Assembly: GCA_002439285.1 (NCBI GenBank)
Contig: DJTQ01000180.1
Coordinates: forward strand, 1-7,441
DNA length: 7,441 nt
Origin: Paenibacillaceae bacterium UBA6304
Lineage (GTDB): Bacteria; Bacillota; Bacilli; Paenibacillales; Paenibacillaceae
Direction: 5' to 3'
This document shows, piece by piece, positions 1 to 6,196 of the stretch (within the stretch, counting starts at the first letter, position 1; every line of letters starts with the position of its first letter). Below the pieces are notes generated by a model. The model saw only the letters and a list, made by a program, of their open reading frames with translations. It ran no database searches and was not told the origin of the DNA. Position numbers and translations under genes: made by a program.

Positions 1-356
1 GCAAGTTTACGAAGGAGACGACGTTCAGCGCGAACGATCATCGGAATTTCAACGCGAACGGCGAGCAGTTCAATGTCGGCGAGACCTTCGCGGGACTCCC
101 GTTTGCCAAAGGCGTGGAGCTGGCGTCGGGGCTGGCTTGGATCGCTGAAGGCCGGGGCGATATGGCGCGTGCTTCGATGCGCTGGATTCTGGATCATCCG
201 GAAGTCAGTTGTGTGATTCCCGGCTTTAAGAATGTCCGTCAAGTCGAAGATAACTTGGGTACATTGGAGGTACCGCCTTTTGCCCCTGAAGAACTGGAGC
301 GTCTGCGCGAATATTATCGCAGTGAGGTAGCGGAGCATATCCGTGGAGCATATTAG
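1..356 (+). CDS. Aldo/keto reductase, C-terminal part (5' truncated by window edge)
   Basis: This is the last 117 codons of a gene read in the frame beginning at base 3, ending in TAG at 354-356. The family comprises NAD(P)H-dependent oxidoreductases with a TIM-barrel fold that reduce aldehydes or ketones in the cytoplasm. The segment opens with KFTKETTFSANDHRNFN and continues through GETFAGLPFAKGVEL, which fits the loop and helix before the last barrel strands in YhdN-like bacterial members. The stretch near 187-264 encodes RWILDHPEVSCVIPGFKN followed by RQVEDNLG, the usual cofactor-phosphate-binding end of the barrel, where the Ser/Gly-rich turn and the Arg/Gln/Asn residues contact NADPH. 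The catalytic Asp-Tyr-Lys-His residues lie upstream of the window. An ATG at 114 is internal to this domain and is not the true start. The next gene begins 31 bases downstream, so the two may share a transcript. The substrate is unknown. Confidence 0.9.
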   Translation, partial: KFTKETTFSANDHRNFNANGEQFNVGETFAGLPFAKGVELASGLAWIAEGRGDMARASMRWILDHPEVSCVIPGFKNVRQVEDNLGTLEVPPFAPEELERLREYYRSEVAEHIRGAY

Positions 357-387
357 AGGACAACGAGAGAAGGAGTGAGAGAACAAT

Positions 388-864
388 ATGCTGGAATGGG
401 CTGAACAGGCAGAAGGCCTCTGGCAGTATGCCGCATTATTCTTGCTGGCTGCGGCGCCTTGGCTGGATGTGTTCATTGTCGTCCCGGCCGGCATTGTATG
501 GGGATTATCACCTATTGCAGTCGCGATAGTCGGTTTTGCCGGTAACTTTATCATGATTGTGCTGCTGGGACTATTATTTCATACTTACCGGAATTGGCAG
601 GAGAAACGGAAGCTCAAGAAAGGGATTGTTGCCGAGACCAAAAGGGAAACGAGAGCGAGGAGCCTATGGGAGCGCTTCGGGCTGCCGGGATTGGCCCTCT
701 TGGCCCCGGTGCTCGTGGGCACGGATCTTGCGGCATTAATGGCGCTGACCTTCGGTTCTTCCCGCACCCGTGTGATCGGCTGGATGGGCGTCAGCCTGGC
801 CGTTTGGACGGTCGTCATGACGCTTGGTTCCGTGTACGGATTCAGTTATATTAACTGGATTTGA
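388..864 (+). CDS. Small multi-drug export family membrane protein
   Basis: The 158-residue product has four likely membrane helices (about residues 13-36, 42-65, 98-121 and 127-152). A strongly basic cytoplasmic-type loop at 66-93, rich in Lys, Arg and Glu, splits them into two pairs. The second half carries RFGLPGLALLAPVLVGTD followed by a hydrophobic helix, the pattern I associate with the putative small multi-drug export family (Pfam Sm_multidrug_ex). The length is typical of that family. The transport role in the family name is poorly supported experimentally, so the real substrate is unknown. It should not be confused with EmrE-type SMR proteins. The ATG at 388 is preceded by AAGGAG at 370-375, with a rather long 12-base spacing. 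A terminator 40 bases after the stop ends the unit, which probably includes the upstream aldo/keto reductase. Confidence 0.8.
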   Translation: MLEWAEQAEGLWQYAALFLLAAAPWLDVFIVVPAGIVWGLSPIAVAIVGFAGNFIMIVLLGLLFHTYRNWQEKRKLKKGIVAETKRETRARSLWERFGLPGLALLAPVLVGTDLAALMALTFGSSRTRVIGWMGVSLAVWTVVMTLGSVYGFSYINWI

Positions 865-903
865 GTAGATCTTCGAGGCACACGTTAGGACATAGAAATT
901 CGG

Positions 904-940
904 AAGGATCGTTTGGCGATTTGCCGAGCGGTCCTTTTTT
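904..940 (+). terminator. Rho-independent terminator after the membrane-protein gene
   Basis: Bases 904-917 pair with 923-936 around a five-base loop (GATTT, 918-922), giving a stem of about 14 pairs that includes four G-U wobbles. The right arm runs straight into a T tract at 935-940. On the opposite strand the wobble pairs become C-A mismatches, so the structure is strong only in + strand RNA. This fits termination of the gene ending at 864. It separates that unit from the two-component cassette. Confidence 0.88.
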
Positions 941-1048
941 AGAGTTTATTAGAAAAACTGAAATAATTCGTACAAAACCTTTAATTTGGATATGGATTTC
1001 TTCTCGTAATATCATTTAGGTAGATATAGGGACGTATTTTGTCTCCAT

Positions 1049-1079
1049 TTGATGCGGATATGTGTTAAGTTAGCATAAT
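1049..1079 (+). promoter_or_regulatory. Candidate sigma-A promoter for the yesN-yesM-yesN cassette
   Basis: TTGATG (1049-1054) resembles a -35 element and CATAAT (1074-1079) a -10 element. The 19-base spacing is longer than the ideal 17, so the promoter is probably weak or activator-dependent. Transcription would start around 1085-1088, giving a leader of about 58 bases. It is the best candidate in the gap, but it is a motif match by eye only. Confidence 0.4.
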
Positions 1080-1086
1080 TATTTAT

Positions 1087-1100
1087 TGAGTGCGCTTTCA
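1087..1100 (+). promoter_or_regulatory. cre-like site (CcpA operator) at the cassette promoter
   Basis: TGAGTGCGCTTTCA matches the catabolite-responsive element consensus TGWAANCGNTNWCA at all but two defined positions, with the central CG and the right arm CTTTCA intact. It begins seven bases after the candidate -10 element, so it covers the predicted transcription start. That position would suit repression by CcpA when preferred sugars are present. The identification is motif-based and assumes a Firmicute CcpA. Confidence 0.55.
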
Positions 1101-1144
1101 TTTAGACAAACGGGATAATCTCAACTCAAGGGAGCGATAAATCT

Positions 1145-2692
1145 ATGATGAATGTATTATTGGTAGATGATGAGCCCTGGGTGCTGGAGGGACTCCGTAC
1201 CATGGTCAACTGGGGAAACCACGGTTTTCAGATTTGCGGAGAGGCTCTGAATGGGAACGATGCGTTAAAAATGATTCAGGAACTGCAGCCGGAACTGGTC
1301 GTTACCGATATTAATATGCCTGTTGTGAGCGGACTGGAGCTAGTGGAGCAATCTAACAAGACGCTGGCACGGCCGCCTAAGTTCGTTATATTAAGCGGCT
1401 ATGATAATTTCAACTACGCCCTCACCGCAATGAGGCATAAGGTCACGGAATATTTGCTGAAACCGATTGATGAGGAAGAGATCGAAGCTATATTGGAACG
1501 AGTGGGGAAGAAGATACGTGAGGAACTTGCCACGGAACAGAGCCAGAACCGCATTCAATTCCTGTTTACGAATAATCTCTTAAACCGGTTAATTCAAGGG
1601 GAATATAATGAGAACCTTGAGCTTCAGGCGGCCCGCTCTTTGGATTTGGGATATAACGCCAAGCTAACCTGCGCATTGATTGAAGCTGTCCCGGGCCCGG
1701 AGAATTTAAGGCAGCGGGTACAGGATTGTTTTCCGCAAGAGAGGGACCGGTCCTTTCAAGACAGCTCCGGGAGAATCGGGGTGATTATTCCGGTAGATGC
1801 TTATCCTTCAACGCGTTTGGAGGAGATCGGACTGCGAATGCACAGAGATCTGTCCACCGACTTGAACCAGCCCGTCATTATAACGTTTAGCGATCCCATG
1901 ATCGGAATCCGGTCCATTCGTGAACTCTATTTACAGGCATTGGAGATCAGCAAATGGAAGCGCAGCCAGGGTAAAGAGGGTGTATTTTACTATAAAAACT
2001 GCAAGCAACCGGCGGGATTTGACGATGCCTACAAAGAGAAAATCAAACAACTGACCGAGAAGGTCTTCGCCGATGATAAGGTCAAAATCCGATGTCTGAT
2101 TGATGAGATACAGGCACTTTTTGCATCCGGCCAACATGGTATCGAAAGTGCAAAGGCCCATATTGCCGATCTGGAGCTGACCTTCTGTAGACAGATTTCA
2201 GCCATGAACGGAGAACCCGACGTATTGATGAGAAGCATGTATGAGAAATATGGCAGCTTAAGCGGTATTGGCAATTATCCGGTCTTAAATGAATATATTG
2301 AGGATTTATGTCTGGAGACGGCGTCTCTACTTTCCCGGCTGGTCCGGCAAAATGAGAACAACACGATCTTTCACGTTATCCAATACGTGGAACGCGAGTA
2401 TAAGAATAAGCTGCAGCTTCAGGATTTGGCTAAACACTTTCATATGAACGCTACGTATCTGGGGCAATTGTTCAAGAAGGAAACGGGCAAACCGTTCAAT
2501 GAATACTTGAATGAAAAGCGGATTGAGGAGGCGAAAAGCATGCTCAAGCGAACGCAGATTAAAATATCCGACGTCGCGCTGCAGGTGGGCTATCCAAACA
2601 CGGATTATTTCATCAGTAAATTTAAGAGCAGTACAGGGATGCTGCCTTCGGCATATAAACAGGAGACTGAGGCAAAACAGGCAGATCAATAG
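1145..2692 (+). CDS. yesN: Two-component response regulator, YesN type (AraC-family DNA-binding)
   Basis: The 515-residue product is a cytoplasmic transcription regulator. Residues 3-120 form a receiver domain with the acidic pair D8/D9, the probable phosphorylated aspartate D55 in VVTDINMP, S84 in ILSGYDNF and K106 in LLKPID. A long middle region (about 125-400) has no clear motif, as is usual for YesN proteins. Residues 405-505 form an AraC-type domain with two helix-turn-helix units, near 425-448 (containing ATYLGQLFKKETG) and 473-498 (containing ISDVALQVGYPNTDYF). The start at 1145 lies ten bases after AAGGGAG. A second ATG follows immediately at 1148 and cannot be excluded. The kinase gene begins 15 bases after the stop, so this regulator is the first candidate partner. 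Its likely targets are the downstream transport operon or its own promoter. yesN is a family-level name, not proof of orthology. Confidence 0.93.
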   Translation: MMNVLLVDDEPWVLEGLRTMVNWGNHGFQICGEALNGNDALKMIQELQPELVVTDINMPVVSGLELVEQSNKTLARPPKFVILSGYDNFNYALTAMRHKVTEYLLKPIDEEEIEAILERVGKKIREELATEQSQNRIQFLFTNNLLNRLIQGEYNENLELQAARSLDLGYNAKLTCALIEAVPGPENLRQRVQDCFPQERDRSFQDSSGRIGVIIPVDAYPSTRLEEIGLRMHRDLSTDLNQPVIITFSDPMIGIRSIRELYLQALEISKWKRSQGKEGVFYYKNCKQPAGFDDAYKEKIKQLTEKVFADDKVKIRCLIDEIQALFASGQHGIESAKAHIADLELTFCRQISAMNGEPDVLMRSMYEKYGSLSGIGNYPVLNEYIEDLCLETASLLSRLVRQNENNTIFHVIQYVEREYKNKLQLQDLAKHFHMNATYLGQLFKKETGKPFNEYLNEKRIEEAKSMLKRTQIKISDVALQVGYPNTDYFISKFKSSTGMLPSAYKQETEAKQADQ

Positions 2693-2693
2693 C

Positions 2694-2700
2694 AGGATGG
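2694..2700 (+). promoter_or_regulatory. Imperfect ribosome binding site of the kinase gene
   Basis: AGGATGG lies seven bases before the ATG at 2708 and is the only Shine-Dalgarno-like sequence there. It is weaker than the GGGGAGG used by the second regulator. This might keep kinase levels low relative to the regulators, as is common for sensor kinases, but that is inference. An ATG at 2698 overlapping it is out of frame with the kinase. Confidence 0.5.
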
Positions 2701-2707
2701 TGCGTAA

Positions 2708-4525
2708 ATGGTGAAGAGACGATTCAAGTTCAGAAAAATTGTGAATGATATCCCCCTTAATTATAAATTTATCCTGATTTATTTGGTCGGCGTATTGCTG
2801 CCCATTATCATTATCAATCTCGTCGTGATGAACCGGATGTCGGACCTCATTAAGGATCGGGAACAGCAAAACCTTGAAATCTCGCTGGAGCGGGCCAGGA
2901 AGGATATCCATGATTTTATTGACGGAGGGGTCGCCGTCAGCCATGCCTTAAACTCGGATAAAACGCTCTATGAAATGCTGGACAGAACGTATAATAGCCC
3001 GGTTGATTTCTATGAAATTTTCGATGAACAGCTCCGCAACCGGTTAAGCAGCTACATACCGGTTAACAATCAGCTGCTGCGGATCGGCATCTACACGGAT
3101 AATCCAACGATTGTTACGGGTGGCAATTACCAAGAGATCGATCAGGAGGTTCGAGACAGCGACTGGTACCGGTTATGGAACCAATCCAATGATCCGGTCA
3201 TGGTAGCCGCCTACCGGGCGGCCGAAGCGAGCAACGTGAACTCAACGGTCCCTTATTTAAGCGTGATTGAGGGAATGGATGACTTTGATATGTTCGACAA
3301 GTATTACAAATTGCTGCGCATCGATATCGACCTCAGTAAAATTTATGATGTGATCGTCCGGGAGCAGGAGTATTTGGACCTGTACCTGGTCAACGAGAAG
3401 AACGAGATCATTATGTCGGCTGAGAGCGGCTATCAGCGGGAAGTTACCGAGAATTATCCATTGTTTCAGTTAAGCGGCGATCAGAAGAAGGAAAATGTCC
3501 ATACCGTATCCATTGGAACGGCCCGATACGTGAAGGGCTGGAAGCTGATCGGAATCACTCCAGGAACCCGTGTGACGAAGGCTATGCGGGATATGCAGAT
3601 TTCCATTGGCGTTCTGGCCGTGATTATTACGCTGTTTACGTCTGTGTTTATCTACATCATGCTCAGATCTTATAATTATCGGGTGAAGCGACTGTCCCGC
3701 CATATGCAGAAGGTCACGAACGAGAAGTTCGATCTGATCCGGATTGACGAGGGACACGATGAAATCGGCGGACTAATCCAAAATTTTAATATAATGACCA
3801 CGCGGATCAATTCCCTAATCAATAACGTTTACAAGCTTGAGATTCAGAAGAAGAGTCTGGAGATGGAACGGGTACGGGCGGAGTTGAATTTCTTGCAGAG
3901 TCAGATGAACCCGCACTTTCTATTTAACACACTGAATGCAATCCTTGTCGTTTGTACGAAATACGATTATTCCGAGGTTACGGATATTATTAAAAGCCTG
4001 TCCAAGCTGCTCCGGAGACTGCTTAGCTGGAAGGAGGATCTGGTACCCCTCCAAGAAGAGATTCTGTTTACGGAGATGTATCTCAAGATCGAGAAGTTCA
4101 GGTTCAGAGATAAATTTCAATACCGGTTTGATATCGATGAGAATGTGTTGCACTACAAAATTCCAAAGATGAGCATTCAGCCGCTCGTTGAGAATTCGTG
4201 CAAACACGGAATTCAAGCCGTGGATGAAGCGGGAATCATCACGGTCAGCGCGACGATCGTCGACGGCCGGCTCCGGATTGCCGTTTCCGATAACGGGAAA
4301 GGAATTGAACCGGGCAAGCTGAGGGATATGATCCTTTCCGTGCGTAGCGAGAACGTCTCGGGTAACAGCATTGGGATCCGGAATGTGTATCGAAGACTGG
4401 AGTTATATTACGACGATTTGGTTCGCTTTGATATTGTGAGCCAGTTGGATAAAGGAACGGAGGTCTCCTTTGAAATTCCCATCAAACAACTAAATCAACA
4501 AGAAGGACTGGACGGGGAGGAATAA
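2708..4525 (+). CDS. yesM: Sensor histidine kinase, YesM type
   Basis: The 605-residue membrane kinase has a basic N-terminus, a first membrane helix at about 20-42, an extracytoplasmic sensor region at 43-297 and a second helix at about 298-319. A HAMP linker (320-372) and a helical stretch (373-395) follow. The sensor region is of the size expected for a double Cache fold and contains no cysteine. The His_kinase-type dimerisation segment contains QSQMNPHFLFNTLN, with H403 as the probable phosphorylated histidine. The ATPase domain shows an N box at 491-502 (QPLVENSCKHGI), a G1 motif DNGKG (528-532) and a G2-like segment SIGIRNVYRRL from 554. All key residues are present, so the protein should be active. 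It is expected to sense an extracellular, probably carbohydrate-related, cue and phosphorylate one or both flanking regulators. The ligand may be presented by a binding protein, but nothing here proves that. Confidence 0.94.
   Translation: MVKRRFKFRKIVNDIPLNYKFILIYLVGVLLPIIIINLVVMNRMSDLIKDREQQNLEISLERARKDIHDFIDGGVAVSHALNSDKTLYEMLDRTYNSPVDFYEIFDEQLRNRLSSYIPVNNQLLRIGIYTDNPTIVTGGNYQEIDQEVRDSDWYRLWNQSNDPVMVAAYRAAEASNVNSTVPYLSVIEGMDDFDMFDKYYKLLRIDIDLSKIYDVIVREQEYLDLYLVNEKNEIIMSAESGYQREVTENYPLFQLSGDQKKENVHTVSIGTARYVKGWKLIGITPGTRVTKAMRDMQISIGVLAVIITLFTSVFIYIMLRSYNYRVKRLSRHMQKVTNEKFDLIRIDEGHDEIGGLIQNFNIMTTRINSLINNVYKLEIQKKSLEMERVRAELNFLQSQMNPHFLFNTLNAILVVCTKYDYSEVTDIIKSLSKLLRRLLSWKEDLVPLQEEILFTEMYLKIEKFRFRDKFQYRFDIDENVLHYKIPKMSIQPLVENSCKHGIQAVDEAGIITVSATIVDGRLRIAVSDNGKGIEPGKLRDMILSVRSENVSGNSIGIRNVYRRLELYYDDLVRFDIVSQLDKGTEVSFEIPIKQLNQQEGLDGEE
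4514..4520 (+). promoter_or_regulatory. Strong ribosome binding site for the second regulator, inside the kinase gene
   Basis: GGGGAGG sits within the last codons of the kinase gene, eight bases before the ATG at 4529. This fixes the start of the second regulator. Ribosomes finishing the kinase would cover the site, so translation of the two genes is probably coupled. Confidence 0.75.
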
Positions 4526-4528
4526 ATA

Positions 4529-6070
4529 ATGCGATTTAAGGTGCTCTTGATTGATGATGAACCCGGAGCTTTGGAAGGCATGCAGCTATGGATTGAATGG
4601 GAGAAGCTCGGGTTTGAAATATGCGGAACCTGCAGCAACGGGTCCGAGGGATTGAGGGGCATCAAGGAACTTAAGCCGGATCTCGTGGTCACCGATGTGA
4701 ATATGCCGCTGATGGACGGCCTGGAAATGATTGAAGATTGGCAGAATAACGGCGATCGAAAGGTCCATTTTGTCATTGTGAGCGGCTACAGCGAATTTGA
4801 ATATGCCCGGAGAGCGATGAGGTATGGAATTGAACACTTTTTACTTAAGCCCATCGATCAGGATGAAGCTGAGAAGGTGATAGAAACTGTTTATCAGGAG
4901 ATTCTGCACGAATACGAAAGGCAGCATATCCGCCAGATTGCCTCTTATGAAGAAACGGTAAGCCTGTTAAAAAGAATGGCGATTGAGGAGCCAATATCAC
5001 AGAACGATCTCACGGTTTTGCAACACTTGTCCGCTAGCCGGGAAGCCTGGAACTTCTGTCTGGTGAAAAGCGACCCGCCGGTCTATACGCAGTTGCGGGA
5101 GATGGCGACTTCCCTGCTGTCGGAGCAAGAAGGAATGTATCTCGTTGATTTGGAGATGCCTTGCTTTGGTATTGTTTTCGGATATAACCCTATACAGGGG
5201 CAGCAGGACGAGTCTTGGGAAGCCCTGCGTCATTTATCGCAGTTATATTCGACCTATCGAGCCTTTATATCTATAGGATCCGGGGAACCATCGCTCCTTA
5301 ACCTGAAGAACTGTTATCAAACTGCCATAGAAACGATCGTTCAAAATTTCTATGACGCCGCTTACGCTCAAATTAAGGAGTATGAGACGGTCGGCAGGAG
5401 GGGCTTTCAATACCATTATGATCAGATTCATCTTATAGACGGTATTACGGGTGCCATGAATCTGCTCGATATTGCCGGTTTCGAGGAGGCGGTCGATTCC
5501 GCAACCCGGAACTTTCGGGAAATGGCGATTATGCCGGAGATCGTAAAGAAAATCGTAATTCATCTGCTGTATAAAATCATGGAATATTTGCGGGAATCGG
5601 ATGGAGCACCGGTGGACACTCTGTTGGCGAAATACAATAATCTACTTTCGGGTCTCTCTGACGCCGTGCTTCTGCTCGAGGACTTAATGGGTCATTTAAT
5701 GGCATTCGGCAAGGACACCATCGACATGATGCTCCGTGAGCAATCGCTCAAATCCAAGGGTATTATCCAGGAAATCAATGAATACATCCGAGAACACTAC
5801 CGAGAAGCGCTGACCATTAAAAGACTATCCGAGGTCTTCTACTTACATCCGGTGTATTTGGGTCAACTTTTACAGCGGAAGAATGGCATTAGCTTTAACG
5901 AGTTTGTTCACGACCTGAGGATCGAAGAGGCGGCAGCCCTCCTGAAGCAAAATCGGCAAAAGAATAGTGAAGTTGCCGAGCAAGTCGGCTATGCCAACTA
6001 CGGACAATTTTTGAAACAATTCGAAAAGCGGATGGGGGTATCCCCGAATGAATTCAAAAACAGGACCTAA
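4529..6070 (+). CDS. yesN: Second two-component response regulator, YesN type (AraC-family DNA-binding)
   Basis: The 513-residue product has the same layout as the first regulator but is clearly diverged. The receiver (residues 3-120) has D9/D10, the probable phosphorylated aspartate D56 in VVTDVNMP, S85 in IVSGYSEF and K107 in LLKPID. The middle region (about 125-405) is unlike that of the first regulator. The C-terminal AraC domain (412-513) has helix-turn-helix units near 431-454 (containing PVYLGQLLQRKNG) and 477-505 (containing SEVAEQVGYANYGQF). By eye the two receivers share about 35 of 65 aligned residues at their N-terminal ends, and the DNA-binding domains about 33 of 79. They are therefore old paralogues rather than a recent copy. 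The gene starts three bases after the kinase stop and lies directly upstream of the lipoprotein gene, making it a good candidate activator of that operon. Ends with TAA at 6068-6070. Confidence 0.93.
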   Translation: MRFKVLLIDDEPGALEGMQLWIEWEKLGFEICGTCSNGSEGLRGIKELKPDLVVTDVNMPLMDGLEMIEDWQNNGDRKVHFVIVSGYSEFEYARRAMRYGIEHFLLKPIDQDEAEKVIETVYQEILHEYERQHIRQIASYEETVSLLKRMAIEEPISQNDLTVLQHLSASREAWNFCLVKSDPPVYTQLREMATSLLSEQEGMYLVDLEMPCFGIVFGYNPIQGQQDESWEALRHLSQLYSTYRAFISIGSGEPSLLNLKNCYQTAIETIVQNFYDAAYAQIKEYETVGRRGFQYHYDQIHLIDGITGAMNLLDIAGFEEAVDSATRNFREMAIMPEIVKKIVIHLLYKIMEYLRESDGAPVDTLLAKYNNLLSGLSDAVLLLEDLMGHLMAFGKDTIDMMLREQSLKSKGIIQEINEYIREHYREALTIKRLSEVFYLHPVYLGQLLQRKNGISFNEFVHDLRIEEAAALLKQNRQKNSEVAEQVGYANYGQFLKQFEKRMGVSPNEFKNRT

Positions 6071-6099
6071 CATTTTTAGGGGTAATGCTTTAATTGCGA

Positions 6100-6105
6100 T
6101 ATAGT
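6100..6105 (+). promoter_or_regulatory. Candidate -10 element for the lipoprotein operon
   Basis: TATAGT matches the sigma-A -10 consensus at five of six positions. No good -35 hexamer lies 16-18 bases upstream (the sequence there is TTTAGGGG-like), which is what an activator-dependent promoter would show. The predicted start is near 6112, giving a leader of about 85 bases. An alternative -10, TAAAAT at 6125-6130, also lacks a -35 partner. Confidence 0.35.
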
Positions 6106-6112
6106 TCCAGTT

Positions 6113-6126
6113 TGGTAGCGCTTTTA
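6113..6126 (+). promoter_or_regulatory. Weaker cre-like site upstream of the lipoprotein gene
   Basis: TGGTAGCGCTTTTA contains the central AGCGCTTT of cre sites but deviates from the consensus TGWAANCGNTNWCA at three positions. It starts seven bases after the candidate -10 TATAGT, the same spacing as between the cre-like site and -10 at the cassette promoter. That matching position raises confidence somewhat. Confidence 0.4.
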
Positions 6127-6144
6127 AAATAAAGATAGGTTATT

Positions 6145-6158
6145 TGAAAGGGCTTTCA
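6145..6158 (+). promoter_or_regulatory. Palindromic cre-like site in the lipoprotein leader
   Basis: TGAAAGGGCTTTCA has perfect inverted arms TGAAAG and CTTTCA and differs from the cre consensus only by G instead of C in the core CG. It lies 38 bases before the lipoprotein start codon, within the predicted transcribed leader, where bound CcpA could block elongation. The arms are too short and the centre too small to form a useful RNA hairpin, so a DNA operator is more likely. Confidence 0.6.
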
Positions 6159-6196
6159 CTTTGGAGTAACCATAATATTACGGAGGTGTCTTATAT

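Larger units (their letters stand above)
941..1144 (+). other. AT-rich intergenic leader before the two-component cassette
   Basis: This stretch between the terminator and the first response regulator is AT-rich and has no convincing ORF on either strand. The distal part (941-1045) shows no element I can name, though it could hold regulator binding sites. The proximal part contains a candidate promoter, a cre-like site and the ribosome binding site AAGGGAG (1128-1134), ten bases before the chosen start. An isolated GATAAT at 1114-1119 looks like a -10 element but lacks a suitable -35 partner. Confidence 0.5.
6081..6156 (+). repeat. Three GCTTT direct repeats phased at about three helical turns
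   Basis: GCTTT occurs at 6087, 6120 and 6152, giving start-to-start spacings of 33 and 32 bases. The first two copies are embedded in longer similar sequences, GGTAATGCTTTAA (6081-6093) and GGTAGCGCTTTTAA (6114-6127). The second and third overlap cre-like sites. Same-face direct repeats are typical of AraC-family activator binding, but they may also simply reflect cre half-sites. Confidence 0.4.

Noticed and set aside
557..854. Overlapping + strand frames inside the small membrane-protein gene
   Set aside because: The out-of-frame products are rich in Gly, Arg and Ser with no domain pattern, whereas the 388-864 frame encodes four regular membrane helices.
1103..1119. TAGACA plus GATAAT as a promoter
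   Set aside because: The two hexamers are separated by only five bases, far too close for sigma-A recognition; GATAAT has no other good partner.
865..1144. Possible riboswitch or small RNA in the intergenic region
   Set aside because: Apart from the terminator hairpin I could not find conserved-looking helices or a known riboswitch core, and the predicted leader after the candidate promoter is only about 58 bases.
2327..2944. 205-codon open frame on the - strand
   Set aside because: It spans the junction of the first regulator and the kinase, overlapping the conserved helix-turn-helix and first membrane helix coding on the + strand. It is a shadow of those genes.
6066..6080. CCTAA/TTAGG inverted repeat after the second regulator, considered as a terminator
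   Set aside because: Only five base pairs, AT-containing, and followed by GGGG rather than a T tract.
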